This document shows, one piece after another, positions 1-9,764 of a DNA stretch of 64,000 nucleotides. The notes under the pieces are model-generated. The model was not told the DNA's origin and searched no databases. It saw nothing but the letters and a program-made list of their open reading frames with translations. The translations under genes and the position numbers were made by a program. Source of the DNA: UBA8752 sp964223495 (GTDB lineage: Bacteria; Bacteroidota; Bacteroidia; Flavobacteriales_D; Sanyastnellaceae); contig CAXQGL010000041.1 in NCBI GenBank assembly GCA_964223495.1, forward strand, positions 1 to 64,000, given 5' to 3'. Numbering within the stretch: the stretch's first letter is position 1; every line of letters starts with the position of its first letter.

Positions 1-122
1 ACTCCCAGTGGCTGGCCGAACAGGTCTCCGCCTTGCTTTTGGCACCCTACGACCCACTGCTGGTATCATCGTCCCCGGCCCAACAAGCCCCCTCTCAATT
101 CAGGTCGGCTGTCAGCCCCTGA
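1..122 (+). CDS. C-terminal fragment of an unidentified protein (truncated by window edge)
   Basis: Frame 3 is open from the left edge and ends with TGA at 120-122, giving about 39 residues whose end reads SQWLAEQVSALLLAPYDPLL and then a Ser/Pro/Gln-rich tail. Codons are G/C-ending as in the neighbouring real genes. A hairpin terminator lies 30 bases downstream, where a gene converging on groEL would need one. The piece is too short to recognise a family. The other two frames are also open here, so the reading frame is inferred. Confidence 0.4.
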   Translation, partial: SQWLAEQVSALLLAPYDPLLVSSSPAQQAPSQFRSAVSP

Positions 123-148
123 CCATCGGGCCGGAAATCCACTGCACG

Positions 149-181
149 AAAAAGCCCCGCCGAAGCGGGGCCTTTCCTTTT
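149..181. terminator. Bidirectional rho-independent terminator between an unknown gene and groEL
   Basis: A 7-bp GC stem (154-160 with 165-171) closes a CGAA tetraloop. Five A's precede it (U-run for the minus-strand groESL transcript) and a T-rich stretch follows it (for the plus-strand gene), so it can serve both convergent units. Confidence 0.75.
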
Positions 182-209
182 CGTGTGATGTCACACCACA
201 GGTTGGCGA

Positions 210-1853
<1,644 letters not shown>

Positions 1854-1887
1854 GTTGAATGGAATTGTGGTTTGCTTGTGAATGGGT

Positions 1888-2163
1888 TCAGAGCACGGCG
1901 AGGATATCGCTCTCGCGCATGATCATGTAGTCGTTGTCCTCGAGGGACAACTCGGTACCGGAGTACTTTCCGTACAACACGGTATCACCGACCTTGACGG
2001 TCATCGGCTCATCCTTCTTGCCATCGCCCACGGCGACAACGGTGCCGCGTTGGGGCTTCTCCTTGGCGGTATCGGGGATGATGATGCCGCTGGCGGTCGT
2101 CTCTTCCGCGGCGGCGGGCTCGACCACCACGCGGTCGGCCAGGGGCTTGATGTTTACAGACAT
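1888..2163 (-). CDS. groES: Co-chaperonin GroES (Hsp10)
   Basis: 91-residue lid of the GroEL chamber. The start is placed at the ATG that gives MSVNIKPLADRVVVEP, the normal GroES N-terminus. The open frame continues 23 codons further upstream, but that extension matches nothing in the family and would run into the promoter region. The mobile-loop region (residues ~16-32, AAAEETTASGIIIPD) and the C-terminal strand ending DILAVL are intact. First gene of the groES-groEL unit. Confidence 0.97.
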   Translation of the reverse strand: MSVNIKPLADRVVVEPAAAEETTASGIIIPDTAKEKPQRGTVVAVGDGKKDEPMTVKVGDTVLYGKYSGTELSLEDNDYMIMRESDILAVL

Positions 2164-2229
2164 GTGTGTGAACGTTGGGTTTGTACTGATGCTTTGCCTG
2201 TGGCTTCCGGTCCATTGCACAAGCCGTGC

Positions 2230-2261
2230 CACAGATACCTGACGCCCAAAGGGCTGACAAA
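2230..2261 (-). promoter_or_regulatory. Putative Bacteroidota-type promoter of groES-groEL
   Basis: Read on the minus strand there is a TTTG (complement of 2258-2261), a 20-base spacer and TATCTGTG (complement of 2230-2237). This differs from the TAnnTTTG -7 consensus at one position. It would leave a leader of roughly 60 bases before the groES ATG. Sequence match only. Confidence 0.45.
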
Positions 2262-2298
2262 ACTGGCCGGTGTTCTGCCAAAATGGAAGCCTATGGGC

Positions 2299-2331
2299 AA
2301 AAAAAATGTCAGCCTACTGACAGGCTGACAT
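2299..2331 (-). terminator. Rho-independent terminator downstream of secG
   Basis: A perfect 10-bp stem (2306-2315 with 2322-2331) with a 6-base loop is followed, in the minus-strand direction, by eight U's (A's at 2299-2306). It separates the miaB-to-secG unit from groES-groEL. Confidence 0.85.
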
Positions 2332-2358
2332 TGGAAATGAGAATGGAAACGCAACGGG

Positions 2359-2679
2359 TCAGGGAGCCGGAGCGTCCTGCTGAAGCGGCGCTGCTTCTGC
2401 TGCGGGGGCCGGAGCGATGAACTCCTCCTCCTCGAAACCGCCGGTATCGGCACTTCCGGAAGAGAATGCGCCCGTGGCGCCGATGCACAGCACGAAGAGG
2501 GCCACTGTCAGGTACCATGTGGACTTCTCAAGGAAGTCGGTGGTGCGCTGCACGCCACCAATCTTGCCGGCAGACTCGAAACCAGCCGCGAGACCGGTGC
2601 CCTTCGGATTCTGAACGAGGATCACGGCCCCCAGCAAAAGGGAGATGATCAGGATGAGGACGAGAAGAATGTAGCCCAT
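2359..2679 (-). CDS. secG: Preprotein translocase subunit SecG
   Basis: 106-residue inner-membrane subunit of the SecYEG channel. Two hydrophobic helices (about residues 2-22 and 55-73) flank a cytoplasmic loop with the conserved QNPKGTGLA segment. The C-terminal tail is acidic and then Ala/Pro-rich (EEEEFIAPAPAAEAAP), as in many Bacteroidota SecG proteins. It is the last gene before a strong terminator and follows the TPR-like gene and lptE, a gene order common in the phylum. Confidence 0.93.
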   Translation of the reverse strand: MGYILLVLILIISLLLGAVILVQNPKGTGLAAGFESAGKIGGVQRTTDFLEKSTWYLTVALFVLCIGATGAFSSGSADTGGFEEEEFIAPAPAAEAAPLQQDAPAP

Positions 2680-2735
2680 GATGTCGTTTTCATATCCAAC
2701 CCGGAATGCCGTGAAGCAAGGAATGACGGGGTGTT

Positions 2736-3839
2736 TCAGTCATCCGAAGCCTTGCGTCCCAGCTTTTTGGATTGGGCGGCAAAATAAACGCTTTTCTCCG
2801 GGTATTTCAAGGCCAACAGTTTGTAGGCGCGTCTGGCCCGTCCAATCTGTCCTTGGAGGGCATAGATCCGCGCCATGGTTTCCGTAATCAGCGACGCATC
2901 CTCCACGAGGCTCTCCTTGGCGAGTTCCTTGATGGCGGGCCGCTCGATCTCGGGCCGCACGGGGCCGATGGTCGGTTCGTTCCGGATGAAGAGGTCGATC
3001 AGGGCCGCCTGTTGATCGAGCTGACCTGCCGTCGCCTCGCCTTCCCCCTCACCACCTGTCGCCATGACCTGCTCAATCTGCCTTGCGGCGGAACGCAGCG
3101 CCTCGGATGATCCACCCGCCTCGGCAGCAGAAGCGAAGCCCGTCACCCGGCTCCGTTCATAGGCCCAACGCGCCAGGGGCGACAACCGCGACACATCGAC
3201 GGGAGCCGCTTCCGGCACCTGCCGGGGTGCCACCGGGTCCTGTGGCCCTTCTTCCTCCGTGGTCTCCTCGGAAACGGACCCTTCGGACTCTCCCTCGGAG
3301 AGCGATCGGATCTCCTTCTCGATGCTGCGCTCGATGGCCCCGAGGACCACCTCCCGGGCAAGGGAACCCTCTTCCGGTACTTCCACCTTCGGGACTTCCT
3401 GCACCGTGGCTGACCCGGAGGACGCTTCCTTGGAATCTTCGGCCATGGCGTCCGCATCCGGACCTGGCCCCGACTCCGGCTCGGGATGCCACCGCAGACG
3501 TATGGCCTCCTCAACCTCGGGCTCGAGCGCCTCGACAGCGCGGGCGAACGTGGCAATTTCTGCCTCGATTCCCGAACGGAACAGCAAATCGAACAGCCGG
3601 CCCGGTTCCGAAGAGAAGACGGCGGCTTCAGCAAGCCGCGCACCGGCGGCGAGGGCCCGGGATTCCCGGGCCGTCTTGGCACGCAGCATGCGACCCGCAC
3701 CGAATGCGGGGTAGGCCGATACCCATTCGCCGATCATCTCATCCCAAGCGGCCCAATCCACATCCGGCGCACCTTCATCCGCTCCGCGCAGGACTTCGAG
3801 CAGCATGCCGAAATCGGCCTTGTCGGTCTGTTCACTCAT
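2736..3839 (-). CDS. TPR-like protein of unknown function between lptE and secG
   Basis: 367-residue, very acidic protein starting MSEQTDKADFGMLLEVL. No signal peptide or membrane segment is seen, so it is probably cytosolic. The N-terminal part is helical (Ala/Arg-rich, residues ~45-110), the middle (~125-215) is a low-complexity Glu/Ser/Pro linker, and the C-terminal ~50 residues resemble one or two tetratricopeptide repeats (LQGQIGRARRAYKLLALKYP). The open frame runs 16 codons upstream of the chosen ATG but would then overlap lptE. A gene of this kind often sits here in Bacteroidota; its partner is unknown. A link to envelope biogenesis rests on context alone. Confidence 0.75.
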   Translation of the reverse strand: MSEQTDKADFGMLLEVLRGADEGAPDVDWAAWDEMIGEWVSAYPAFGAGRMLRAKTARESRALAAGARLAEAAVFSSEPGRLFDLLFRSGIEAEIATFARAVEALEPEVEEAIRLRWHPEPESGPGPDADAMAEDSKEASSGSATVQEVPKVEVPEEGSLAREVVLGAIERSIEKEIRSLSEGESEGSVSEETTEEEGPQDPVAPRQVPEAAPVDVSRLSPLARWAYERSRVTGFASAAEAGGSSEALRSAARQIEQVMATGGEGEGEATAGQLDQQAALIDLFIRNEPTIGPVRPEIERPAIKELAKESLVEDASLITETMARIYALQGQIGRARRAYKLLALKYPEKSVYFAAQSKKLGRKASDD

Positions 3840-3864
3840 GCGATGCGCAATATGCAAAGGAGCC

Positions 3865-4389
3865 TCACCAATTGCCGAGGCTTGCATTGAACACTTCCTG
3901 CGTCAACTGCTCATTGATCTCCTCCACGAGTTCCTGCTCCACATCGAAGAGGTCGCTCGTGGCAGGAAAATCTGCAAACCGACTGAAGGTGCGCTCAAAG
4001 CCCAATTCGGGATCGAGGGCGTGCTCATAGCGCACCTGCACCTGCATCGTCAGGCGGTTTTGTGAGGCCACCTCCTGCCCCCCAGCCACGGCACTGGTCG
4101 ACACATCATACCCCACGATGCGCCCGCTGTATCGGAGTTCACCGTCATCCGCCACCCACCGCAGGGTACTCTGCCGCTGGATGAGGTCCTTCAACGCCTC
4201 GGTGAATTGCTGCCCCACCTCAGGTCCTGCAAGGGGCGCAATCGGCGTGAAGTAATCCACCGAAAAAGTCTTGGCCCCGCCAGTCTGGGCGCCATATGGG
4301 GTGTAAATGCCACAACCGGACCACGTCCATCCGAAGACCATCAGAAGGGCACTCCAAGCGAAAATGGCGATGCGCAAGCCCCTGCTCAT
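3865..4389 (-). CDS. lptE: LPS-assembly lipoprotein LptE
   Basis: 174-residue lipoprotein. A hydrophobic signal (residues 8-24) ends in a lipobox with Cys26 (TWSGCGIY). The mature part has the LptE-type layout: a start resembling GIYTPYGA, the FTPIAPLAGPEV stretch, and a helix near DLIQRQSTLRWV. LptE plugs the LptD barrel that places lipopolysaccharide in the outer membrane. The start overlaps the end of the sigma-54 activator gene by 4 bases (ATGA). Identification rests on lipobox, size and conserved gene order; sequence similarity in this family is low. Confidence 0.85.
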   Translation of the reverse strand: MSRGLRIAIFAWSALLMVFGWTWSGCGIYTPYGAQTGGAKTFSVDYFTPIAPLAGPEVGQQFTEALKDLIQRQSTLRWVADDGELRYSGRIVGYDVSTSAVAGGQEVASQNRLTMQVQVRYEHALDPELGFERTFSRFADFPATSDLFDVEQELVEEINEQLTQEVFNASLGNW

Positions 4390-5642
4390 TTGAGACCGAA
4401 TTCCTTGATTTTGCGGTACAGCGTGCGCTCGGAAATGCCCAATTCCGCTGCGGCCTGCTTCCTGCGATTGCCGTGTTTCACCAGAGCGCGACGGATCAGT
4501 TCCCTTTCACTTTCCACGAGAGAGAGCGATTCCTCGACCTCGGTGGACTCGGCAAACGAATCCTCTCCGTCACCATCTGTCTCGGTCCTACCCGTCCAGG
4601 TGTTCGAAGCACCAGCGCGCTCGGGCAGGCGCAGGATATCCGTTCCCTCGCGTTCACCGAAAACGCGGTTCACCAGGGACTGGTCCTCACTCGAACCCGC
4701 ATCGAGGTTGCCATCCTGTAACATCTTGAGCACAAGCGACTTCAAGTCATTCAGATCCGACTTCATCTCGAAGAGCAATTTGTACAGGATCTCCCGCTCG
4801 TTCATGCCCGGGCCGGCACCGTCCTGCCCCTCGTTCGGAATGGTGGTAAGGTCACGCCGCGGCAACTCGGGCAGGTAATCCAGCAACTGGTCCGCATTGA
4901 CCTGACGTTCCGTCTCGATGGCAGTGATCTGCTCAGCGATGTTCTTCAGCTGGCGCACATTGCCCGGCCATGGATAGCGCTGCAGCAGTTCCACCGCTTC
5001 AGGCCCGAGACGGATGGGCGGCATATGGTGGCGCTCACTGAAATCCCCCGTGAACTTTCGGAACAACAGATGGATGTCGTCACCGCGGTCGCGCAGTGGA
5101 GGCAACATCAACGGCACCTGGTTCAAACGGTAATAGAGGTCCTCACGGAATTTTCCATCCGCCATCGCCTTGTCGAAATCGAGGTTCGTCGCCGCCACCA
5201 CCCGGACATCCGTCTTGCGGACCTTGGACGATCCCACCCGCAGATATTCTCCCGTCTCCAGGACCCGGAGCAGCCGGGCCTGGGTCGCCATCGGCAATTC
5301 CCCGACCTCGTCGAGGAAGATGGTGCCCCCGTCGGCCTCCTCGAAGTAACCCTTGCGCGCCTCGTGGGCACCGGTGAAGCTGCCTTTCTCGTGGCCGAAC
5401 AGCTCCGAATCGATGGTGCCCTCGGGAATCGCCCCGCAGTTCACCGCGATGTACGTGCCGTGCTTCCGCGCGCTGTTGTGGTGGATGATCTTGGGCAACG
5501 CCTCCTTTCCCGTTCCCGACTCCCCGCGCACCAACACCGTGATGTCGGCCGGAGCAACCCGCACCGCCGTGGCGAGCGCGCGCTCAAGACCAGGGCTATT
5601 GCCCACGATGCCGAACCGGGATTTGACGGACTGCAGGTTCAT
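4386..5642 (-). CDS. Sigma-54 interaction domain transcriptional regulator without receiver domain
   Basis: 418-residue bacterial enhancer-binding protein. The AAA+ domain begins almost at the N-terminus: Walker A GESGTGKE (40-47), the sigma-54 contact loop GSFTGA (87-92, the common GAFTGA with one change) and Walker B GTIFLDEV (106-113). The C-terminus carries a Fis-type helix-turn-helix (KQAAAELGISERTLYRKIK). No receiver, GAF or PAS domain precedes the ATPase, so it may be controlled by abundance or a partner. It overlaps miaB and lptE by 4 bases on either side, tying it to an envelope operon. Its targets cannot be read from the window. Confidence 0.93.
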   Translation of the reverse strand: MNLQSVKSRFGIVGNSPGLERALATAVRVAPADITVLVRGESGTGKEALPKIIHHNSARKHGTYIAVNCGAIPEGTIDSELFGHEKGSFTGAHEARKGYFEEADGGTIFLDEVGELPMATQARLLRVLETGEYLRVGSSKVRKTDVRVVAATNLDFDKAMADGKFREDLYYRLNQVPLMLPPLRDRGDDIHLLFRKFTGDFSERHHMPPIRLGPEAVELLQRYPWPGNVRQLKNIAEQITAIETERQVNADQLLDYLPELPRRDLTTIPNEGQDGAGPGMNEREILYKLLFEMKSDLNDLKSLVLKMLQDGNLDAGSSEDQSLVNRVFGEREGTDILRLPERAGASNTWTGRTETDGDGEDSFAESTEVEESLSLVESERELIRRALVKHGNRRKQAAAELGISERTLYRKIKEFGLK

Positions 5643-7096
5643 GCGACGTAACCTTCCGCTTGGGCGACCGCCTCATCCACAAGCTCACCCCGCAGGGTGA
5701 TCGAGGTGTGCTCCGTGGTCCGCACATAGCGGTACTCTCCAGGCTGGACGTCCTCCTTCGGGAAGACCACCATCGAATTGTAGGTGTTCCGACCCTGGAA
5801 CTCTTCCACGTTCTTCTTGGACGGACCCTCCACGAGCACGCGGTAAATCCGGCCGCATTGTGCGGCGGTGCGCTCCCTGCTGTGCTCTTGTTGCAGTTGG
5901 ATGATCTCGGTCAACCTGCGGCCTTTCTCCTCCTCCGGCACATCGTCCTCGAACTTCCGCTCGGCCAGCGTACGCGGACGCTCGCTGTACTTGAACATGA
6001 AGGCCATCTCGTAGCGCACCTCCCGCATCAGACTGAGTGTGGCCTCGTGCTGCTCCACCGTCTCGCCGCAGAATCCCGCGATGACGTCCGTGCTGATCGC
6101 GCAATCCGGCATGATGCGACGGATCGCGGCGATGCGGTCGAGGTACCACTCGCGGGTGTAGCCACGGTTCATCCGCTTCAGCACATCGCTGTGGCCCGAC
6201 TGCACGGGCAGGTGGATGTACTTGCAGAGGTTGTCCTTTCGGGCCATCACCTCCAGCACCTCGTCGGTCATGTCCTTCGGGTGCGAAGTGGAGAAGCGCA
6301 CGCGCAAATCGGGGTCCACGTCGGAGACGAGGTCCATGAGCTGGGCAAAGCGCACGACCGGCTGTCCCTCGTCCTTGACGTTGCCCTTGGCGTCGACGTT
6401 CCACTTGTAACTGTCCACGTTCTGGCCGAGGAGGGTCACCTCGCGGTAGCCCTTGGCAAACAGGTCGCGGGCCTCGGCCACGATGCTCTGCGGGTCGCGG
6501 CTGCGCTCCCGGCCCCGCGTGAACGGCACGACACAGAAGCTGCACATGTTGTCACAGCCCCGCATGATGGAGATGAAGGCCGTCACGCCCTTGTCATCGA
6601 GGCGGACCGGCTGGATCTCGGCATAGGTCTCCTCCCGGCTGAGCAGAGTATTGACCGCCTTCTGTCCACCTTCCACCTCATCCACGAGGCGCGGCAGGTC
6701 GCGATAGGCATCCGGCCCGACCACCAGATCGACCAACTTCTCCTCCTCGAGCAGTTGGTCCCGCAGGCGCTCGGCCATGCAGCCGAGGATGCCCACCTTG
6801 AGCCTTGGATTGTCGCGCTTGCCTCCCTTGAGGTGCTGCAGCCGGTGGCGGATCCGCTGCTCGGCATTGTCCCGGATGGAGCAGGTGTTCAACAGGATCA
6901 AGTCGGCCTCCCCCTCATCCTTGGTCGTCGCGTATCCGGCTTCCGCCAGGATGCTCGCCACGATCTCGCTGTCGCGGAAATTCATCTGGCAGCCGTAGCT
7001 CTCGAGATAGAGCTTGCGCCCGCCCTCTCCGCCCGGACGGGGCCCGAGCGCCTCACCTTGGCGCTGTTCATCAATGGTATGGTTGCCTGGTCTCAT
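5639..7096 (-). CDS. miaB: tRNA-2-methylthio-N6-dimethylallyladenosine synthase MiaB
   Basis: 485-residue radical-SAM methylthiotransferase that adds a methylthio group to i6A37 of tRNAs reading UNN codons. The N-terminal cluster cysteines are Cys36 (SYGCQMN), Cys72 (NTCSIRD) and Cys106 (GCMAE). The radical-SAM motif is RGCDNMCSFC with Cys181, Cys185 and Cys188. A C-terminal TRAM domain follows (about 420-480). About 27 extra N-terminal residues precede the methylthiotransferase fold. First gene of the minus-strand unit running to secG; divergent from topA across 189 bases. Confidence 0.96.
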   Translation of the reverse strand: MRPGNHTIDEQRQGEALGPRPGGEGGRKLYLESYGCQMNFRDSEIVASILAEAGYATTKDEGEADLILLNTCSIRDNAEQRIRHRLQHLKGGKRDNPRLKVGILGCMAERLRDQLLEEEKLVDLVVGPDAYRDLPRLVDEVEGGQKAVNTLLSREETYAEIQPVRLDDKGVTAFISIMRGCDNMCSFCVVPFTRGRERSRDPQSIVAEARDLFAKGYREVTLLGQNVDSYKWNVDAKGNVKDEGQPVVRFAQLMDLVSDVDPDLRVRFSTSHPKDMTDEVLEVMARKDNLCKYIHLPVQSGHSDVLKRMNRGYTREWYLDRIAAIRRIMPDCAISTDVIAGFCGETVEQHEATLSLMREVRYEMAFMFKYSERPRTLAERKFEDDVPEEEKGRRLTEIIQLQQEHSRERTAAQCGRIYRVLVEGPSKKNVEEFQGRNTYNSMVVFPKEDVQPGEYRYVRTTEHTSITLRGELVDEAVAQAEGYVA

Positions 7097-7285
7097 GGAC
7101 GGAAAATCAAAGCGTGGAGGACAAAATTAGGTCCAAACCTGACAACGTGTCAGTCTACCCCCGCCAAAAGATTCCATCGCCTACGGCGGGAAGAAATGAA
7201 ACAAAATGGACGCATGACAAGTAGACCCCTGCCGCCACATAAGTCGGCGTTTGTCATAACCTTTGCCACCCGAATAAGCGGAACC
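7097..7285. promoter_or_regulatory. Divergent intergenic region between miaB and topA
   Basis: Comparatively AT-rich 189-base gap that must hold both promoters. On the plus strand TAACCTTTG (7257-7265) resembles a -7 element with one extra spacer base, about 20 bases before the topA ATG. No convincing -33 TTTG or operator repeat was found. Confidence 0.35.
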
Positions 7286-9742
7286 ATGGGAAAAAACCTC
7301 GTCATCGTAGAGTCGCCCGCCAAGGCCAAGACCATTGAAGGATACTTGGGAGGAGACTTTGTAGTGCGCTCCAGTTACGGCCACATCCGGGACCTGCCCG
7401 GAGGTCAGCTTGCCGTCGACGTGGAGAATGGGTTCATGCCCACCTATGAACTGACGGCCGACAAGGGACGCTTCAGCGAATTGAAGAAACTCGCCAAATC
7501 CGCCGAGACCGTCTGGCTCGCGACGGATGAGGACCGTGAGGGAGAAGCCATCAGCTGGCACCTGCAGGAGGCACTGCAGCTTCCCGAGCAGAAGACCAAG
7601 CGCATCGTCTTCAGCGAGATCACGAAAAACGCCATCCTCAAGGCCATCCAATCCCCACGCGAGGTGAACATGCCCCTGGTGATGGCCCAGCAGGCCCGCC
7701 GCGTGCTGGACCGCCTGGTGGGGTACGAATTGTCTCCCGTCCTCTGGAAGAAGGTGAGGCCCTCCCTCTCCGCCGGTCGCGTGCAGAGTGTGACGGTGCG
7801 GCTCATCGTGGATCGCGAACGGGAAATCCTCGGCTTCCAACCGGAAGGATACTATAAGGTGTCGGCCAAGCTCGCCACCGACGGTCAGGGCTTCAAGGCT
7901 GAACTCAACAAACGCATCGGGGACCCGGCCACGGCCGAGGCCATTCTGAAATCCGCACATGGTGCCCTCCTCCAGGCCGACCGGGTCGAGCGCAAGCCGA
8001 CCAAGCGCAAGCCCACGGCGCCATTCACCACTTCCACCCTGCAGCAGGAAGCCGCCCGCAAACTCGGATTCTCCGTCTCCCGAACGATGCAGGTGGCCCA
8101 GCGCCTCTACGAAAGTGGACGCATCACCTACATGAGGACGGACTCAACCAACCTCTCCGATCTCGCATTGGATTCGGCACGGGACCACATCCTGAACAGC
8201 TACGGGGAGCAATACCATCAGTTGCGGACCTTCAAGACCAAGAGTGCCGGTGCCCAGGAGGCCCACGAAGCCATCCGCCCCACCGACCTGTCCAGGACGA
8301 CCGTGACCGGCGAATCGGATGAGACGCGGCTCTACGAACTCATTTTCAAGCGGACGCTGGCGAGTCAGATGGCGGACGCCATCATCGAGAAGACCACGGT
8401 GGACATCCACCTGCCCGGTCGCGAGGAAATGCTCGTGGCACGCGGTGAGGCCATCCAGTTCGACGGCTTCATGAAAGTATACCTCGAGGGATCCGACGAG
8501 GACAAGGAGGAAAGCGGCATGCTGCCCCGTATGGAACAAGGCGCGGCCCTTGAGCTTAAGGAGTTCAGGGCCACAGAACGCTTCACCAAGCACCCCGCCC
8601 GCTTCAGCGAGGCCGCACTCGTGAAAAAGTTGGAGGAACTCCAGATTGGACGGCCTTCCACCTATGCCAGCACCATCGGAACCATTCAGAAGCGCGGCTA
8701 CGTGGTGAAGGAGGACCGTGAGGGCAAGGAGCGCGATTTCCGTTCCATGACGCTTCAGTCCGATGGCACCGTCCACAGTGCGATGGAAAAGGAAATGGCC
8801 GGTTCGGAGCGCAACAAGATGTTCCCCACCGACATCGGCAACGTCGTGACCGATTTCCTGCAGGAGCACTTCCCATCCATCATGGACTTCCAGTTCACCG
8901 CGAAGGTGGAACAGGAGTTCGATGACATCGCAGCGGGCAAGGACGACTGGCAGCGCATGGTCCGTGCCTTCTACCAACCCTTCAACGAGCAGATCCAGGA
9001 CACCACCGCCAATGCCGGCCGCGCAAGCGGTGAGCGCGAACTCGGTGTGGACCCCGCCTCCGGCAAGATGGTCCTCGTCCGAATCGGCCGCTATGGTCCA
9101 CTGGCACAAATCGGCGCTCCGGACGATGAGGAGAAGCGCTTCGCATCCCTGCTCAAGGGCCAGACACTAGAAGGCATCACGCTGGAAGAGGCCATGAAAT
9201 TGTTCGACCTTCCGCGGGACCTCGGCACGTTCGAGGACAAGAAAGTCGTCGCCGCCATCGGCCGATTCGGCCCCTACGTTCGACACGATGGGAAATTCGT
9301 GAGCATCCCCAAGGACAGCGACTACTCTCCCTACGACATTCCGCTGGAGGAAGCCGTCGAGATGATCAAGGCGAAGCGCGAAGCGGATGCCAAGGCCTTG
9401 CTCAAGACGTTCGATGAGGATCCCGATACCCGAGTCCTGATGGGCCGCTGGGGGCCCTACATCAAGGCGGGCAAGGAAAACGTGAAGATTCCCAAGGGCG
9501 AAGACATCGACAAGATCGACTGGGCCCGTGTCGAACAGCTCAAAGCAGGCATCATCAAGGCCTTTGTCGAGGACCCGAAATGGTCCATCCAATTGAAGGG
9601 CCGGCAGTACTATCTCGTATCGGAGAAGAAATCCGTCCGCATTCCTGTGGGGGAGAAGATTCTGGAGATGGATTGGGCACGGGCGCAGGAAATCATCAAG
9701 GGCACGGCGAAAAAGTCCCCGAAGCCCCGCAAAAAGTCCTGA
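7286..9742 (+). CDS. topA: DNA topoisomerase I (type IA)
   Basis: 818-residue enzyme that relaxes negative supercoils. The start is the ATG of MGKNLVIVESPAKAKTIEGY, the canonical N-terminus; the frame is open far upstream only as a shadow of miaB. The TOPRIM acidic residues lie in TDEDREGE (Asp81, Asp83, Glu85) and the catalytic tyrosine is Tyr282 in ITYMRTDST. The C-terminal third has no zinc-finger cysteines. It carries repeated GRYGPL / GRFGPY / GRWGPY segments (topoisomerase C-terminal repeats) and a Lys-rich end. The next gene begins 22 bases downstream, so they are probably one operon. Confidence 0.97.
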   Translation: MGKNLVIVESPAKAKTIEGYLGGDFVVRSSYGHIRDLPGGQLAVDVENGFMPTYELTADKGRFSELKKLAKSAETVWLATDEDREGEAISWHLQEALQLPEQKTKRIVFSEITKNAILKAIQSPREVNMPLVMAQQARRVLDRLVGYELSPVLWKKVRPSLSAGRVQSVTVRLIVDREREILGFQPEGYYKVSAKLATDGQGFKAELNKRIGDPATAEAILKSAHGALLQADRVERKPTKRKPTAPFTTSTLQQEAARKLGFSVSRTMQVAQRLYESGRITYMRTDSTNLSDLALDSARDHILNSYGEQYHQLRTFKTKSAGAQEAHEAIRPTDLSRTTVTGESDETRLYELIFKRTLASQMADAIIEKTTVDIHLPGREEMLVARGEAIQFDGFMKVYLEGSDEDKEESGMLPRMEQGAALELKEFRATERFTKHPARFSEAALVKKLEELQIGRPSTYASTIGTIQKRGYVVKEDREGKERDFRSMTLQSDGTVHSAMEKEMAGSERNKMFPTDIGNVVTDFLQEHFPSIMDFQFTAKVEQEFDDIAAGKDDWQRMVRAFYQPFNEQIQDTTANAGRASGERELGVDPASGKMVLVRIGRYGPLAQIGAPDDEEKRFASLLKGQTLEGITLEEAMKLFDLPRDLGTFEDKKVVAAIGRFGPYVRHDGKFVSIPKDSDYSPYDIPLEEAVEMIKAKREADAKALLKTFDEDPDTRVLMGRWGPYIKAGKENVKIPKGEDIDKIDWARVEQLKAGIIKAFVEDPKWSIQLKGRQYYLVSEKKSVRIPVGEKILEMDWARAQEIIKGTAKKSPKPRKKS

Positions 9743-9764
9743 GGTAGGCGGCTAGCTTGCCGTC

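Noticed and set aside
5660..7285. In-frame upstream extension of topA across miaB
   Set aside because: Antisense to a complete miaB; TopA has a clear canonical start at 7286.
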